Source of the DNA: Triangularia verruculosa
Lineage: Eukaryota > Ascomycota > Sordariomycetes > Sordariales > Podosporaceae
Length of the DNA: 64,000 nucleotides
NCBI GenBank assembly: GCA_033296885.1
Contig: MU863986.1
Location: 62,001-126,000 of the forward strand
Direction of reading: 5' to 3'
Below, in pieces: positions 11,595-23,819 of the stretch. How positions within the stretch are numbered: the stretch's first letter is position 1; the number at the start of each line of letters is the position of its first letter. Position numbers and translations under genes: made by a program. The notes below the pieces were generated by a model, which made no database searches, was not told the DNA's origin, and worked only from the letters and a program-made list of their open reading frames with translations.

Positions 11595-13443
11595 ATGACG
11601 CAACTACTGTCGTCCGTTTTTGGAGAGCTGGGCCTGGCCCAGTACCTCGATGCTTTTCTGGAGCAAGGGTTTGACACATGGGAAACCATTTTGGACATCA
11701 CCGAGTCCGATCTGTACGTTCACAGCACCGACTAGAAGCTGCAACTGAAGGACAGCGCTGACATGTGGCAATGCGTACAGCGACACGCTAGGAGTGAAGT
11801 TGGGCCATAGAAGGGTATGAGACGCCAGATTCTAACGTGAAGACTCGTCAGCCGGCTAACGATTTGCGAAAAAGAAACTTCAAAGACGGATTGCAAACAC
11901 TAGGGGTATTGCGCCGGATGCTTCCCTCGTCTCACCAACCCAGCCTAGCATTGAGGATTTGAGACTCCAGGACGCACAGAGGACCGATGTTTCCAGGCAT
12001 GATGCCCGTGACCCAGGCGTAGTCGTGATTACCAAACGCAAATACCGCCGTCACCCCAAGGTTCGTTATTGCTTGGTCGTTTTGTTGATTTCTTACTGAC
12101 ATGGGCATATAGCAAGACGAAAATGCGCCAGAGCGGCCACCCTCGGCTTACGTGCTCTTTTCGAACAAAATGCGCGAGGACCTCAAGGGCCGCAACCTTT
12201 CATTCACCGAGATCGCCAAGCTTGTTGGCGAGAACTGGCAGAACCTCAGTGCCTCTGAAAAGGAGCCTTTCGAGTCTCAGGCGCAGGCCATCAAGGAAAA
12301 GTACTTGGGCGATCTGGCCGAGTACAAGAAGACTGCCGAATACAAGAAGTATATGCTCTATCTACAAGAATTCAAGGCCAAGCATGGCTCTCCTCCTCAG
12401 GGTAAGTTGCAGCACAAATTTCATTTCTGATCACCTCGGAACATGACCTGATTATCGCATTGCCCAGATAAGGATACGTCCAAACGGACGAAGCTGTCGG
12501 ATGGCGAACGTAATGGTCGTGCCAGCCCAAGGGCGGGCCAGAATCGATCCAGCAGAAGCGGTAGCCAAGAAGAGAGTCGCAGGAGCAGTGAACCGCCAGC
12601 CAGCCGCGGACAGAGGTTTGGTTCAGTTGTGTCAATCAGCGAATCTCAGTATTCGACCGCCACCACTCCCAGTGCTTCTCACGCCTCGCCGAAAGACGAG
12701 CCAATACACTCGCCTATGATCAAGACGGAGCGCCCCGAACGATCCCCCACCTTCAACTCTATGGAAGCACCGAGCCAACGAACTCAGAATTGGAGGAATG
12801 AGCCGCCTAATATGCAAAGACACCTTCCTTCCTTGTCGGACGTGTTCGAGGGTCAAAGGTTTCCGGGTGGAATGCACTCGGTCGAGATGAATGGGTATCG
12901 ATTCCCGCGCGAGCCGGCACCAAGTCCAGGGGTCCATCCAGGTCGTGTTGACGGCGGTGATAGTAGGCCACCAACTCTTAAAAGCGAACAGTCGACGTCT
13001 GGCAGCACATCCTCGGGCTCGCCATTTGGTCAACCCCGAACACCAGTCGAAGGCCAGCCGCTGCCGATACATGCGCTCCTGACATCTAAACCAGAGCACT
13101 TCGATCTAAGCCAGCAGCAGCAGCAGCAACAGCAACGACCACCCCACATTTACCAAGGTCTCTACCCAAATGGTGCTGGCACCCTGCCAGCGATTAATGG
13201 TGCGCCTCCCACCCGCCTGCAAGTCGGAAAAATACTGACATGGCTGCCAATGCCAAAGGTTATGCCAGGCCCCTCCTTTCGCAGCCGCCAGTGACCTCAC
13301 ACCACCCCTCAAGCGCGGGCTACGCTCAGGCACAGGCAGCACCAACTAGACATTCCCAACCCGGGAAGCCAGACGCCGCCAGACTCGACGGAATGAGCGC
13401 CTTGCTCCGAGCAGGCGAGATCGTCGACCGGCGAGCCCAGTAA
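11595..13443 (+). CDS. SAM plus HMG-box transcription factor, with reading-frame break near 3' end
   Basis: DNA-binding regulator related to the HMG-box proteins that control sexual development in Sordariales. Exons: 11595-11713, 11781-11814, 11875-12060, 12113-12401, and 12468 onward. Introns show GTACGT, GTATGA, GTTCGT and GTAAGT donors. Residues 1-62 form a SAM domain (FGELGLAQYLDAFLEQGFD, then LGVKLGHRRKLQRRI). An HMG box follows at about residues 119-195 (PERPPSAYVLFSNKMREDLK, ENWQNLSASEKEPFE). The rest is a Ser/Pro-rich tail with a poly-Gln run. In the assembled sequence the frame closes at 13294 (484 aa). One base more in the A-run near 13229-13233 would let it continue to ALLRAGEIVDRRAQ and stop at 13443 (about 534 aa), which reads far more like the family's end. 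I infer an assembly error or a true frameshift. The domain calls are firm; the exact ortholog is not. Confidence 0.85.
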
Positions 13444-14479
13444 AAAAAGGTTCACCTTAAAAGCAACTTACGTGTATGTTGTTGGGCGGTTCTTTTTTTA
13501 GTTTTGCTTTGGTGTATAGGTTTGCATTATACCCCTGGGGAATGCGGCAGTCGGTTTTACGTTTGTATACATAATATGGGGAATCTTGGGGGTTACATCT
13601 TTTCTGCGGTCGGGTTTTTGTTTTTTTTCATGACACAAAATAAGGCCCGTACCACCTGAGATGATTCTAAAGCATGACACACACACTCACAATGGGGGAG
13701 AAGAGGCAAATGGGGACAGGGAGGGGTGCATCTTTGTTCAACCATGATCTTTTTGTATATAGCTTTTTTCTTTTTCTCTCGTCATATTCATCCAAAAATT
13801 CAACGATTTCTCATGATTCTTTTCCCTGTAGGTTTTATTTTCTACGAGGTCATTTTGTTGTTGTTGGATGTTGGCCCAAAATACCCCCCCCCCCCCCAGA
13901 AAAGCCATTTCCTACAACACGACCACGATACCGGAGGGGACTCGCCCCGGGGTGCTGAGGTCACCATCAAATATTCTGTTCCTGTTCTGATATTCGTGTT
14001 AAACAAACATTGCCTCATGCAATGTCTGTTTTGGGGGAATAAGGAGGAGATAACTCCGGGGGAGGTGGAGTGTTGGTAATGAAAAAGGAGAGGGTATGGG
14101 GGAAGAAGATCTCGATCGTGTGTGTCTTGGGTTCGTGTGTCCGGCCCCGCAGGAATGCGTCATTGACTCTTTTTGGGCATGGTTTGTGGGGTGTGTGTTA
14201 TCTATGATCTGATTCCAAATATCCCGATGGATTCGGGGTGGAGGGATGGGAAATTGAAAAAATACGATGGAGGGGCCAGGGGGTCAGATGGGTGGGAATT
14301 CTGGGACTAGGTTAGGGGGGGGGGTATGTTCTTGCTTGACGTCTTTCTGATGATGATCTCGAGAGGGGTGAACGGTGGAAGGTTTGATGAGGTTGTAAGT
14401 GTTTTTTGGGGGAATGGTGATTGGAGTGAGGTGGGGTGGGGTGTCGATGACGAAGAGGTTTCTTTGACAACATGAGTTT

Positions 14480-14535
14480 TTGTGTGTGTGTCGTGTCTGT
14501 GTCTGTGTGAGTGTGAGTGTGAGTCTGAGTGTGAT
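14480..14535 (+). repeat. GT-rich microsatellite
   Basis: Interrupted (TG)n, (TCTGTG)n and (GAGTGT)n units. Simple-sequence DNA between convergent genes. Confidence 0.7.
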
Positions 14536-15227
14536 ACAATAAGGTGGTAGGTAGGTAAGGAGGAGAAGCTGTCGTGTGTTCCGTGTGAGAGTTACGAATC
14601 TACGGCATATTCTACTTTACCTCCATTCAAACAAAACCAACCAAGAACCCGCACAAAAAAAAAAAAGGCATCAAACCGTTAGCTTTCGAGTAAGAAGGGG
14701 GCGATCAAGAAAGCCATGATTCAAGCCATGTTTTTTGATGGGAATTGCCCCATGCGGTGTTCAGTGCGGATGGCCAGAAAATCTAGGGAATGTCAATGAT
14801 GTCGGTCAAAATGTCAATTCGGCGTTTCTGGGACTGGTGGAGAGTGAGGGGGGGGGGAAGGAAGGGGAAATGATAGGTCAATGAGGAGAGGTGCAAAAAC
14901 AAATCCCGTGTTCGATGGCCATGGGATTTTTCGATCTGCATGTTTGGATTTCCTCTCTCTGCGGAACCGTCATGCAGCTGCAAGGGGGTGGTATTTTGGA
15001 GGAAAGGCGGTCTGTGAAGGTCTAGAACCTTTACCTCTGGTTTGCCCTTTTAGGGAAAAACGATGGGATGATAAGGATGGTTGGCTGGCTGGCTGGTTGG
15101 TTGGTGGGCGGGCGGTTATGGGATTTCGGTAACCTCTTCTCGGGTTGGTCGGTAATTTATTCGGGATGGCGGCTTTGGGCATGTGTGTGGGCTGAGAGGT
15201 TCTAGGCTATGTGTTGTCGTAATATGG

Positions 15228-15253
15228 GGCTGGCTGGCTGGCTGGCTGGCTGA
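15228..15253 (+). repeat. GGCT tetranucleotide repeat
   Basis: About six consecutive GGCT/TGGC units. A related, shorter GGCT-GGTT run lies at 15081-15104. Confidence 0.75.
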
Positions 15254-15902
15254 CGGACGGGAAGTGGGAGGTGGTGGAAAGTGCGGTCGGAGTATGTCGT
15301 GTGACGTGATATGCGAGAGATGAGCCTGTCAGAGGACGGCTTGTTGGGATGTCGGCGATAGACAGCGAGGATGAAATGGAGATATGAACGGGGAGACGGG
15401 GCGGCCAGGGGTTTGGGAGGATGGATTCGTGAATGTTGAGTGTGACTACGCAGGTGTTCTGGCCAGCTCTAATCTAGACAACCAACGAGGCGGTGGATGG
15501 GCTAGGTATCGGTAGATCAGAGGCACAGCAGCTGTCGAGAAACAATAGACCCTCGGGCCATGTACACGACAGAGACACGTTTTGATCGATAGTGAGGTAA
15601 TGTGGTAGCGTAACCTGGCTACTTTTCTCCAATTACAATTGTGAGTATCATCATCTTCACACTCCAATGTGTCACCTACGGATAGTTTGTAGATAATGAT
15701 GGTGTGATATACATATATATATCGGGTATGGTATGTACTAGGCTGGCAACGATGCCAAAGAGATATGGTAAAGAATGCTAAATCAAGAAAAGAATAAAAA
15801 TACAAGGTATGTTAGTTGGTCGTCGTCATCTCAATCCCCCTTACATCCGCCCACTTCTAAACACCACCACCTGTTTTCGGTCCCACAACACGTCACTCCA
15901 GA

Positions 15903-18253
15903 TCACCCCCGATATCCATACCCCCCTCCCGGCCCATAGCCTCCACCACCATAACCACCTCCTCCGTATGGATTTGGATTGGAATGATACACGGTTCCGT
16001 TCACTGAGATTGGTAACCTCGGCGGCCTACTTTCGCGAATGTCGTTGCGGAAGTAGCCGCTATCGTTGCTACCATCACGAGTGTGCTGCATCTGGGCCTG
16101 CGCAGGAGGCGGCGTGTATCTCGACGAAGCCGAAGACACGGAGCGAGTAAGGGGCTGCTTTGTGTCTACGGCACCCAGAGGAGCCCCCGTCTTGAGCAGA
16201 GAGAACGAGTCGGTGAGGTCAGATTGCGCCGTCTTCTCACGCTCGAGAAGCAGGGAGTTGCGCGCATCCAATGGGGTGAGGGTGTCACGTTGCATTTTTT
16301 CTGGGGAAGCGTGTTAGCAGGATCTCGATCGTTAGAGGGGTAAGCAGAAAATGACATACCCATCTCCTTTCTCCTCTGTCTGTGTGGGTTCTTCTTGCAG
16401 CAGGCGCTGATCGCGTTCCACGCAATCAGGATGGCGAGAATGCCGGTAAGGGCAGACTGCACAGCGATCAAGACGACACCGGCGACAGTCTGAGTGGTCT
16501 GGGCAATGCCGAACTGCTCAACAAAGACAAAGATGCAGACAACGGAGAGGACGCGGACACCCTGTATGGTGATGTTGACCACGTTGCTCGACTTGCGCTC
16601 GTAGGGTCTGCTCCAGATAAGAACGATAAGCATGACACCCTCGATGATGAGCAGGGCAGATGTCTGAACCATGCCATTGCCGTCGGTAGCAGCGAGGGCG
16701 AAACCCTTGGCAAACATGTAGACGATGGTGGGTACGAAGATCCACCAGCAGCCCTTGCGGTAAGACTCGTAGAACAAGCTGTACTTGACCCAGATGTCCT
16801 TGTCGTCGTACAATCCTGCAACGTCACCCTCGTGCCTCTTCAGTCTCCGGGCTGTGCGCCAAATGTTAAAGGAGAAGAAGGCAAGGACGCCCGTGAAGAG
16901 GAAGAGGGTGATACCAGCCAGTGTCTTGGCCGCCCAGGAGTCACCATTCGTGAACTGGAAGACGCAGTACAAGACCCAGATGCCGTAGAGGAGAAGGATC
17001 AAGTTCGTGATGGCACGGCCAATGGAGCCCCAGTAGTGTTTCCGGAACCCAGACAGGGACTTGGGGAAGCTGCCGAAGAGAGCCCAGAACTCGAGAACGA
17101 CCTTGACAAGAAGGATGCCCACAACAATGACGGCAATGACAAGAGCGACGATGAGAAGCACAGTCATGAACGTATCGGACTTCGGAACGGAAAGCTCCTG
17201 AACGTAGGCTTGCATACCCGTGACAGCCACGCGGATAGTCTCAGGAACACCGCCCTCGGGCGCGACGCCGGGCTCGGTGGTGTTGACACTGGTTTCGATG
17301 CCCTCGATTTGGCGCCTAGCAAGGTGGACAAAGTCGTCGAACGCTCTCTTCACCAGAGCCGAGCCGGAAGGTGTTGATGTCGAACCATCCGGATACACCA
17401 ACGTGGCAGTCCTCAAAAATTCAACGCTGTCTTCTGTCAGGTTGCCTCCGGTCATGTTGCGGAACTGATCGATAGAGAGCAGCATTTGTGTCCAGGGAAC
17501 AAGACCAGTCGAGAAGCCAAAATTCTGAGTGAAACTCCGGTAAACACTGGGATAGTTGACCGACATCATGCCATTCATGGCCATGCCCTGGAACCAGCCA
17601 AAAACCTCGGTGAAGCTGGGGCTGATGGTGCCCATGCCGCCGGCCGTCGCACCGCTGGCCGCACCGCTGGCGCCGGAGAAGGCAGCACCAGCAGCAGAGA
17701 TGCCGCCCATGATCAAGGCAGCCCCAGCAACACCAGCAGCAACGTAGGAAACAGCAGGAACAACGGCTGTCTTGCCGTTAGATACCTGGGCCTCGAGACA
17801 CGCTACCCTCTCGCCAGACTCCTTAGACTCGAGCTGTAACGTAGCCATAGCCGCAATATCGGGAATCTGGAAGGCGATCGCTGGGACCAAATTGGCGAAC
17901 TCCTCGGGAATCTTCTGAGTGCCCTTGGCAGAGAAAGTGCCCGCGGGAATAGGGCACAGTTGATCGACGAATGTGGCGGCATCGCAAGGGTCAAAAGCGT
18001 TGGAGTAGATGTTCTGACCATATGCCGTGACGTTCAAGACGGCTGTGACATTCTGAATCTGAGAGCTCGAACCGGCCACGTCGAAGGTTACCGACTTGTC
18101 CTCATTGTTGTACTTGATGTTGACCCTCTGTACCGAAACCGCAGCTTTGCCATTGCAGTTGCTGAACCCCACCGTCTCCAGAATATCGGCTCCCAAAACC
18201 CCCCTCGCCAAGATTACGCTGGCCAAACCAGCCTTGAAGATCCAAGTCTTCAT
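15903..18253 (-). CDS. FLC/TRP-like membrane protein (ML-like lipid-binding plus TRP domain)
   Basis: Member of the fungal FLC/TRP family (yeast Flc1-3), implicated in FAD or Ca2+ handling and cell-wall integrity. Two exons, 16360-18253 and 15903-16300, with an intron at 16301-16359 (GTATGT...CCCCAG), give 763 residues. Residues 1-21 are a signal peptide (FKAGLASVILARGVLG). A lumenal ML-like domain with cysteines and N-glycosylation sites runs to about 165. A small-residue (Gly/Ala/Ser) segment follows, then about nine membrane helices from roughly 170 to 620 (LLIVALVIAVIVVGILLVKV, AITNLILLLYGIWVLYCVF). The cytosolic tail is polar and ends in a Gly/Tyr repeat (GGGGYGGGGYGPGGGYGYRG). The splice junction joins KEM to EKMQRD in frame. 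The family is certain; which FLC paralogue it is cannot be told. Confidence 0.92.
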
Positions 18254-20137
18254 CCTGTCCTTCTTTCGTTTTAAAATCGCTTAATGAAATGTTATAAATG
18301 ATCGGTATATCGTCTGTATCCTTCCTTATGATATTGCTGAATGTCCAGTTCGCAACTGTATCGTCTCGCTTTCAATATTTCGCCCTTTTCTCGTCTGGAT
18401 GCTGGCCAATGGGGTTTGATATAAATTCCTCGAAACCGGTCCGGATTAAGTCAAAGAATCCAAGAAGTGAAAGTCGCGTGGTCTAAAAGAGAGACATTCA
18501 AAACAAGTGGCCGAGGATCAACCTGGAAAGAATGGAAAAGATGGGTAAAGGAAAGAAAAGAGGGCAACAAGTTACCCCTCGAGGAGGGAGAACTGAGAAA
18601 GTGAAGCTGTTCTCAACACAAGTGTCGATCCAAGAGTGATGGCCCCAAAAGCCAGAATGGGGAAACGAAAGGAAACCAGAAAGAGAAGGAAAAGTGAGAG
18701 ACGGCGTGCTGATAGGGATAAGATGGATCAACAGGGGGGCCAGACATGAAGGAGATGGGACCCAGCGGGTATCTGAAACGGGACTGGAGAAGCTGTAAAA
18801 AAAAAAACAAGCAAAAGCAATCCCTGGCTTCAGGGCAAACGTCTTGTCATTCCTCGCCATCGAATGAGACTGCATCCTGCCAGAATTTGTCAAGTTCCAT
18901 TGGCCTCGTCACGAACAGCCGAAGTATTGGACGATCCATGGGCCAGTCAATTGACTCGGGGTCTCCTTTGGGCCTCGACGATGGGCTGTGGAGGAGGCGA
19001 AGGGAGGGAGCGAACGGGGAGAACCGAGGGAGCGGGTCAAGAACCTGGAGGCCATCTGAAACCTTAGCGGCAAAGGGGCGGCTCTGCGGCGGGCAATTGG
19101 CTACCGATTGGCTGTGGGGGTCCGAAAGTTGTTTTAGCGAGAGGCACCTCTGGGACTTTTTCAACCCATGAAACTAGAAAGTCGGCAGGAAGGTACTAAT
19201 GTCAACACCCGCTGTCATGTCGTGGACGTGGCAGAAATGACATGCGGTGTTCCTGAGATGGCATAACCTATTGCTGGCAGCATCTGGAGTGCTATGGGCT
19301 CCTTTGGCAGGCACAAAACCAACAAACTTGGACACGAACGACCGCTCCGAGCATGTTTCAGCACGTAGAAAAAGAATCCTCTGCCTACGGACTCCCGCAA
19401 CAAAAGTATTGTGCATGCATCTCTACCCCCGCAGCGAACAGTTAACATCTTCGACATCATCCAAAGTAGGAAACCCTGGACTCTGACAGAGAGGATCGCC
19501 TGTCCTGTGCACAGCCATCAATTATGCGTCAATGCATTGATTGATCGTTGCTAGGTAGGTGGTACCGAGGCTGATATGAAATGGCAGATATTAAGAACTG
19601 GCCACCTTGCAGCCTTCATTGAAGTCAGGTCATGTCCAGGAAAAGCATCAGGGAAAATAGAGAATGGGGAATGTCAAGTATACAAAGCTAAAGAGAAAAG
19701 CAACTTCGAGGTTGAAGAGTTAAGAGCGGCATCACTTATCTGACAGTGTATCAAACTTGAATTAGCACTGTTACACGGCAGTCTTTGACATGCAATTTGC
19801 ACCTCTGCCTGAGGGGCACCACAGTGTGCACGAACTTTAGGCCCTGGCAGCCAATGACCTCACCTCCTGATTGTACGAAGCAGCACCCAATGATCAATTA
19901 TCAAGCAACCACACCAACGACCGACTCGACCTGTCACACGATACATTGGGCCGTGTGATCTCAAACTTGGCTGTTGTCGATTTTTCAAGACCACGATCGC
20001 TGAATTTCGAGTGCTCTCTTATCAGACCTTATTCACTGCGAGTCTCAAGGGCCCGTCCCAACAAGGAGGACAAGGAACCCCGCCAGGAGGGGTGGAAGGG
20101 AATAGGGCCTGTATCAGGAACTTGGAATAGACATACC
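18254..20137. other. Divergent intergenic region, FLC-like / PPE1
   Basis: About 1.9 kb between two outward-facing genes. Open frames here have no recognisable domain. An open frame continues upstream of the PPE1 start from 19871, but its composition is not coding-like and family members start at MSELQKKW. It probably holds promoters and leaders. Confidence 0.45.
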
Positions 20138-21726
20138 ATGAGCGAGTTGCAGAAGAAGTGGGCAAAAGCAAGACTTTCCAACTCAATGCAAGCGCACGCC
20201 TACACACCAACACAAGCCATGGGGACCACAGCGATACCAGTGCCCGGGACGGCCTTACCACCACCTGTCAGTCTTCCCGAATTCAATGAGTTAGACGAGG
20301 AAGATGAAGACCAATTTGGATCTCTCTCCTCTATACCAAACCACCCACAAGACGACGACTCCTCATCAGCATCATCCGTCTCATCTACGGGAACAGTAAT
20401 ACCATCGCCAGGCAGGGCTTTGTTTGCAAGGCCACAAGGGTATGTTGAAGTCCTATCTCACTTAGCATCAAACCACGGACTAACATTCTCTCATAGATTC
20501 CCAAACCGCTCCCTAGACCCCATCCCCTGGACAACTTACTTCGAAAGGGAACTATTCCTCCCCTCTTCGGACGGCAGCATAACCTACCACGTCTACCTCA
20601 CCTCCCCAGCACCTCCCGCCTCATCTGGCACCACCTCATCCCCAGCCCCGGGAACAACCACCAAACCCTCCACCGGCGGCCCCCTCTTCGTAACCCACCA
20701 CGGCGCCGGCTCCTCCGCTCTCTCCTTCGCCGTCCTCGGCGCCGAAATCCGCAAACGCCTCCCCTCAGCCGGCATCCTCTCCCTCGACGCCCGCGGCCAC
20801 GGCCTCACCACCCTCTCCACCCCCTCCGAACCCATCGACCTCTCCCTCCCCACCCTATCCCAAGACCTCTGCAACGCCATCCTCCTCACCGCCAAGGCCA
20901 TGTCCTGGCCTGAAATCCCTCCCCTAATCTTAGTCGGCCACTCCCTAGGCGGAGCGGTCGTCACCGAGCTAGCCTACCAACCCCTCCTCCCACCTTCAGC
21001 CTCCCTCTTAGGCTACGCAGTGCTAGATGTAGTCGAGGGATCAGCGCTGGATGCCCTTCAGTCGATGCAAACGTACCTCAGCACCCGCCCACAGGGCTTC
21101 AACACTCTAAAAGAGGGCATAGAGTGGCACGTACGATCACGAACGATAAGAAACAGCGTCAGCGCGAGAGTCAGTGTCCCGGCTTTGTTGGTCGATACCA
21201 CCGCCACCACCACCACCACCACCGTCACCACCGTCACCACCACCACCACCGTCACCACCGTCACAGAGCAACCACCATCACCACAACCAAAAACCTCCAA
21301 GCCCTGGCGCTGGCGCACAGATCTAAGCTCTACCCAGCCCTTCTGGCAGGGGTGGTTCGTCGGCCTAAGCAAGAAATTCCTCGGCCAGGGCGCAAAAGGG
21401 CCGGGGAGGGGCGCGGGCAAGATGCTATTGCTTGCGGGCACGGACAGGCTGGATACCGAGTTGACTATTGGGCAGATGCAGGGTAAGTCTTATGCTCTTT
21501 CATATACTTTAACAAGAGGAAACATATATTAACGGTGGGGGAAACAAAAAAAAAAACAGGAAAATACGCCCTCCAAGTCTTTCCCGAGGCAGGGCACTTT
21601 GTCCACGAGGACCTCCCCGAAAAGACGGCCGTGGCGCTGGTGGACTTTTACAGGAGGAACGACAGGAGCGCGCTGGTGCTGCCGCCCAAGGTGTCGGAGT
21701 TGTTGGCGCAGGGCAGGAGGGTTTGA
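20138..21726 (+). CDS. PPE1: Protein phosphatase methylesterase 1
   Basis: Alpha/beta hydrolase that removes the carboxy-methyl group from the C-terminal Leu of the PP2A catalytic subunit. Exons 20138-20439, 20497-21482 and 21560-21726 give 484 residues. The first intron (57 bp, GTATGT...CATAG, branch ACTAAC) is a multiple of three and could be read through; removing it gives the family-like ARPQG-FPNRSLDPIPW. The catalytic Ser is in the elbow VGHSLGG (about residue 250). The His is in FPEAGHFVHED (about residue 442), reached only after the second intron (GTAAGT...AACAG). The oxyanion region appears as FVTHHGAGSSALSFA. It is longer than yeast Ppe1 because of an acidic Ser-rich N-terminus, a Ser/Pro/Thr-rich loop and a Thr/Val low-complexity insert encoded at 21199-21265. 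Confidence 0.93.
21199..21265 (+). repeat. (ACC)n-type microsatellite inside PPE1
   Basis: Runs of ACC interrupted by GTC encode a Thr/Val low-complexity insert between conserved blocks of the methylesterase. It stays in frame. Confidence 0.8.
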
Positions 21727-22101
21727 CAAGGGTGATGATGATGATGATCATCATGAATGGGGTTGATGAGATGAAGGGACGGACAGACATATAGGGCACA
21801 CTCGGCAGTCTAATGATCCGAACATAAACATTTCTGTCAGAGCCACGATTATTGAGTGCATAATTGTTCAGCCATAGTTTGTGTATGGATATAGATCTCT
21901 CTACAAGAAAAGAGAAGAAGAAACCAGACGCTTGCTATGGCTACCTAGCTTTTTGATTCCCCAAAACGCCCAGAGTGTTGCATTTTTGCCCAAACCCCAA
22001 TCTATTTTGTTACAAATGTACCATTCCATGCCTGCTTTGATCAACCATAAACTACGACAAAAAAGGGGGTATATCCATCTTCCAAGTATCGCACCGTAAC
22101 A

Positions 22102-23819
22102 TTACACTGCCTGAGCAACCACCGCACCATCCTGCTGCTGTTGCTGCTGCTGCTGCTGCCGCTGCGCAACAGGTTCAGCAACCACAACCTTCTCCTTCTT
22201 GGTCCCCTTCCCCTCCAGCTCATCCTCACTCTTCCTCTTCTTGTTCCCCCCCTTATTCTGCTGACCCTGCCGTGGCTGAGCCTTCTTCCCCTTCTTCTCC
22301 TCCCTCCTCGGCTCCCACTCCCCCAACTTCAGTATCTCATCCGTCCTCCTCGCCATCCCAACCATCTCCTCCCCGCCCTCACCCTCACCGAACCCCAGCA
22401 CCTTGACCAGCTCCGAGTAGCTCCTCACCGGCCCGCACATCTTCTTATACACCGGCTCCTTCCCCGGCACGATCTGGCTGAGCGTGAACTTTGTGTTGCT
22501 CAGCTTATTCTCCACCTCCATCCCGAACCTGACCAGCTCCCTCGCGTACGTCCCCCATAATGTCCTCTGCTGTCCCTCCTGCAAAAACACATTAGGGTTC
22601 TTCTCCGCCGCCGTGGCAATCATCGCTCCGTCAACTTTGAACTCCTCCATGAGCCTGTACCCATCCGCCCTATCGGCCACATCCCCATTGACGACGCACG
22701 CCACCCCAGCTTCGCGGCAGATGTACCCTATCATCCTCAACTGGCCCCGAATCGCCCTCTCCCTCGGGCGCATGGGCGTGGTCCGGCAGTGAATCGTCAG
22801 CCCCGTGATCCCCGTCCCCACCAACCTCCTCACCAGCGCCTCTGTCTTTTCCGCCGTCTCCAACAACCTAATCTTGACCGAGACCCCAATCTGAAACTCG
22901 GGAATGATATGCCTGGTAAGGTTCTCCAGGATAGCAACCAGTTTATCTGGCGTTTGAAGCAACGCGGCACCCATCCCGCCCGTGGTAGAAAACGGCTTGG
23001 GGCAGCCGGCGTTGACATCTATCCCCGAGACATCCCCCGCCACCAACCTCGCCGCCGTCAAACACCTGTCCGGGTCTGACGTGCCGATCTGGAAGATCAG
23101 CTTGCCCTTTTCGCGGGCCGGGTCGATGCGGAAGATGACGTTCTCATCGTAGCCGGCTTTGTTGTGGGCTTGGGAGGGGGGGCGGGTCCATTCGATGCAG
23201 CCGGTTCGGGGGTTAACTTTTCGGGTGGTGCCGATGAGGGAGTGGTCTACTGTTTCTGGGCCTGTTTTTTTTTTTACACAAACGATGTTAGTATAAGGGG
23301 ACTGGAATGGGGGAAACAAGGGAGGGAGCGAGAGAAGGCCGTACCCCAGACTAGATCGGCTCCGTATTTCAGCGCCAACAGTCTCGCTGGTAGCTCCCCC
23401 GAGCGGACCATGGGCGCCAGGACAATCGTTCCACGGTAGTCGACGCCGTTTGGTGGGATGGGCACCCTTCTGGCTAGGACTTCTTCGGGAAGGGCCGAGA
23501 TGCACCAGTTGACTGTGCTCTCTGCCGCGGCGGCTTCTTCGGGGGTGCGTTGGACTTTGGGGGCTTTGGTGGGAGCTGCTGGAGGTGCCTCAGAGATAGC
23601 TTCCGTTTCGGCAGTAGCCGGCACCGCGACCTCGGGGACTGGGCCTATAGCCATCGCTGCCGACGCCATGGCTCTGTTCGCCAATGGGTTCAGGGTCCTG
23701 ATCGCAAAGGTTGTGGTGGGGGTGATGGTGACCCTTCTTCCAAAGCTGGCAACGGCGGTGGGAACAGAAACAATTGGCAGTCGAGTCAGAATCCGGGAGT
23801 AGAATGACATGAAAGGCAT
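22102..23819 (-). CDS. DUS2: tRNA-dihydrouridine synthase 2 (U20)
   Basis: Flavoenzyme that reduces uridine 20 in the tRNA D-loop (yeast Smm1). Exon 1 runs from 23819 to 23345 and exon 2 from 23261 to 22102, with an intron at 23262-23344 (GTACGG...AACAG). The model gives 544 residues from the Met at 23819. The TIM-barrel start is VDYRGTIVLAPMVRSGELPA, the junction gives DLVW-GPETVDHSL, and the catalytic Cys lies in VNAGCPKPFS. FMN and tRNA-binding motifs include SVKIRLLE, TIHCRTTPMRPRE and VVNGDV. The tail is Lys-rich and ends with a poly-Gln run. The N-terminus is Arg/Ser/Thr-rich with few acids, like a mitochondrial presequence. A second Met at 23669 (MASAAMAIG) could make a cytosolic form. 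In-frame Mets also exist at 23810 and 23945. Confidence 0.93.

Larger units (their letters stand above)
13444..15902. other. Gene-poor region rich in low-complexity tracts
   Basis: About 2.5 kb between convergent genes. It contains a C14 run (13884-13897), GT/GA-rich microsatellite DNA (14480-14535), GGCT/GGTT runs (15081-15104 and 15228-15253) and many purine or T-rich tracts. It probably includes both 3' untranslated regions. No gene is supported. Confidence 0.5.

Noticed and set aside
13221..13259. A 39-bp intron (GTCGGA...CAAAG) to explain the HMG-gene frame break
   Set aside because: It is a multiple of three, so it does not change the frame, and it is too short with a poor donor.
16382..17377. 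331-codon plus-strand open frame
   Set aside because: Lies wholly inside the FLC/TRP-like gene on the other strand; an antisense shadow.
19871..20137. N-terminal extension of PPE1
   Set aside because: In frame, but composition is non-coding and the family begins at MSELQKKW.
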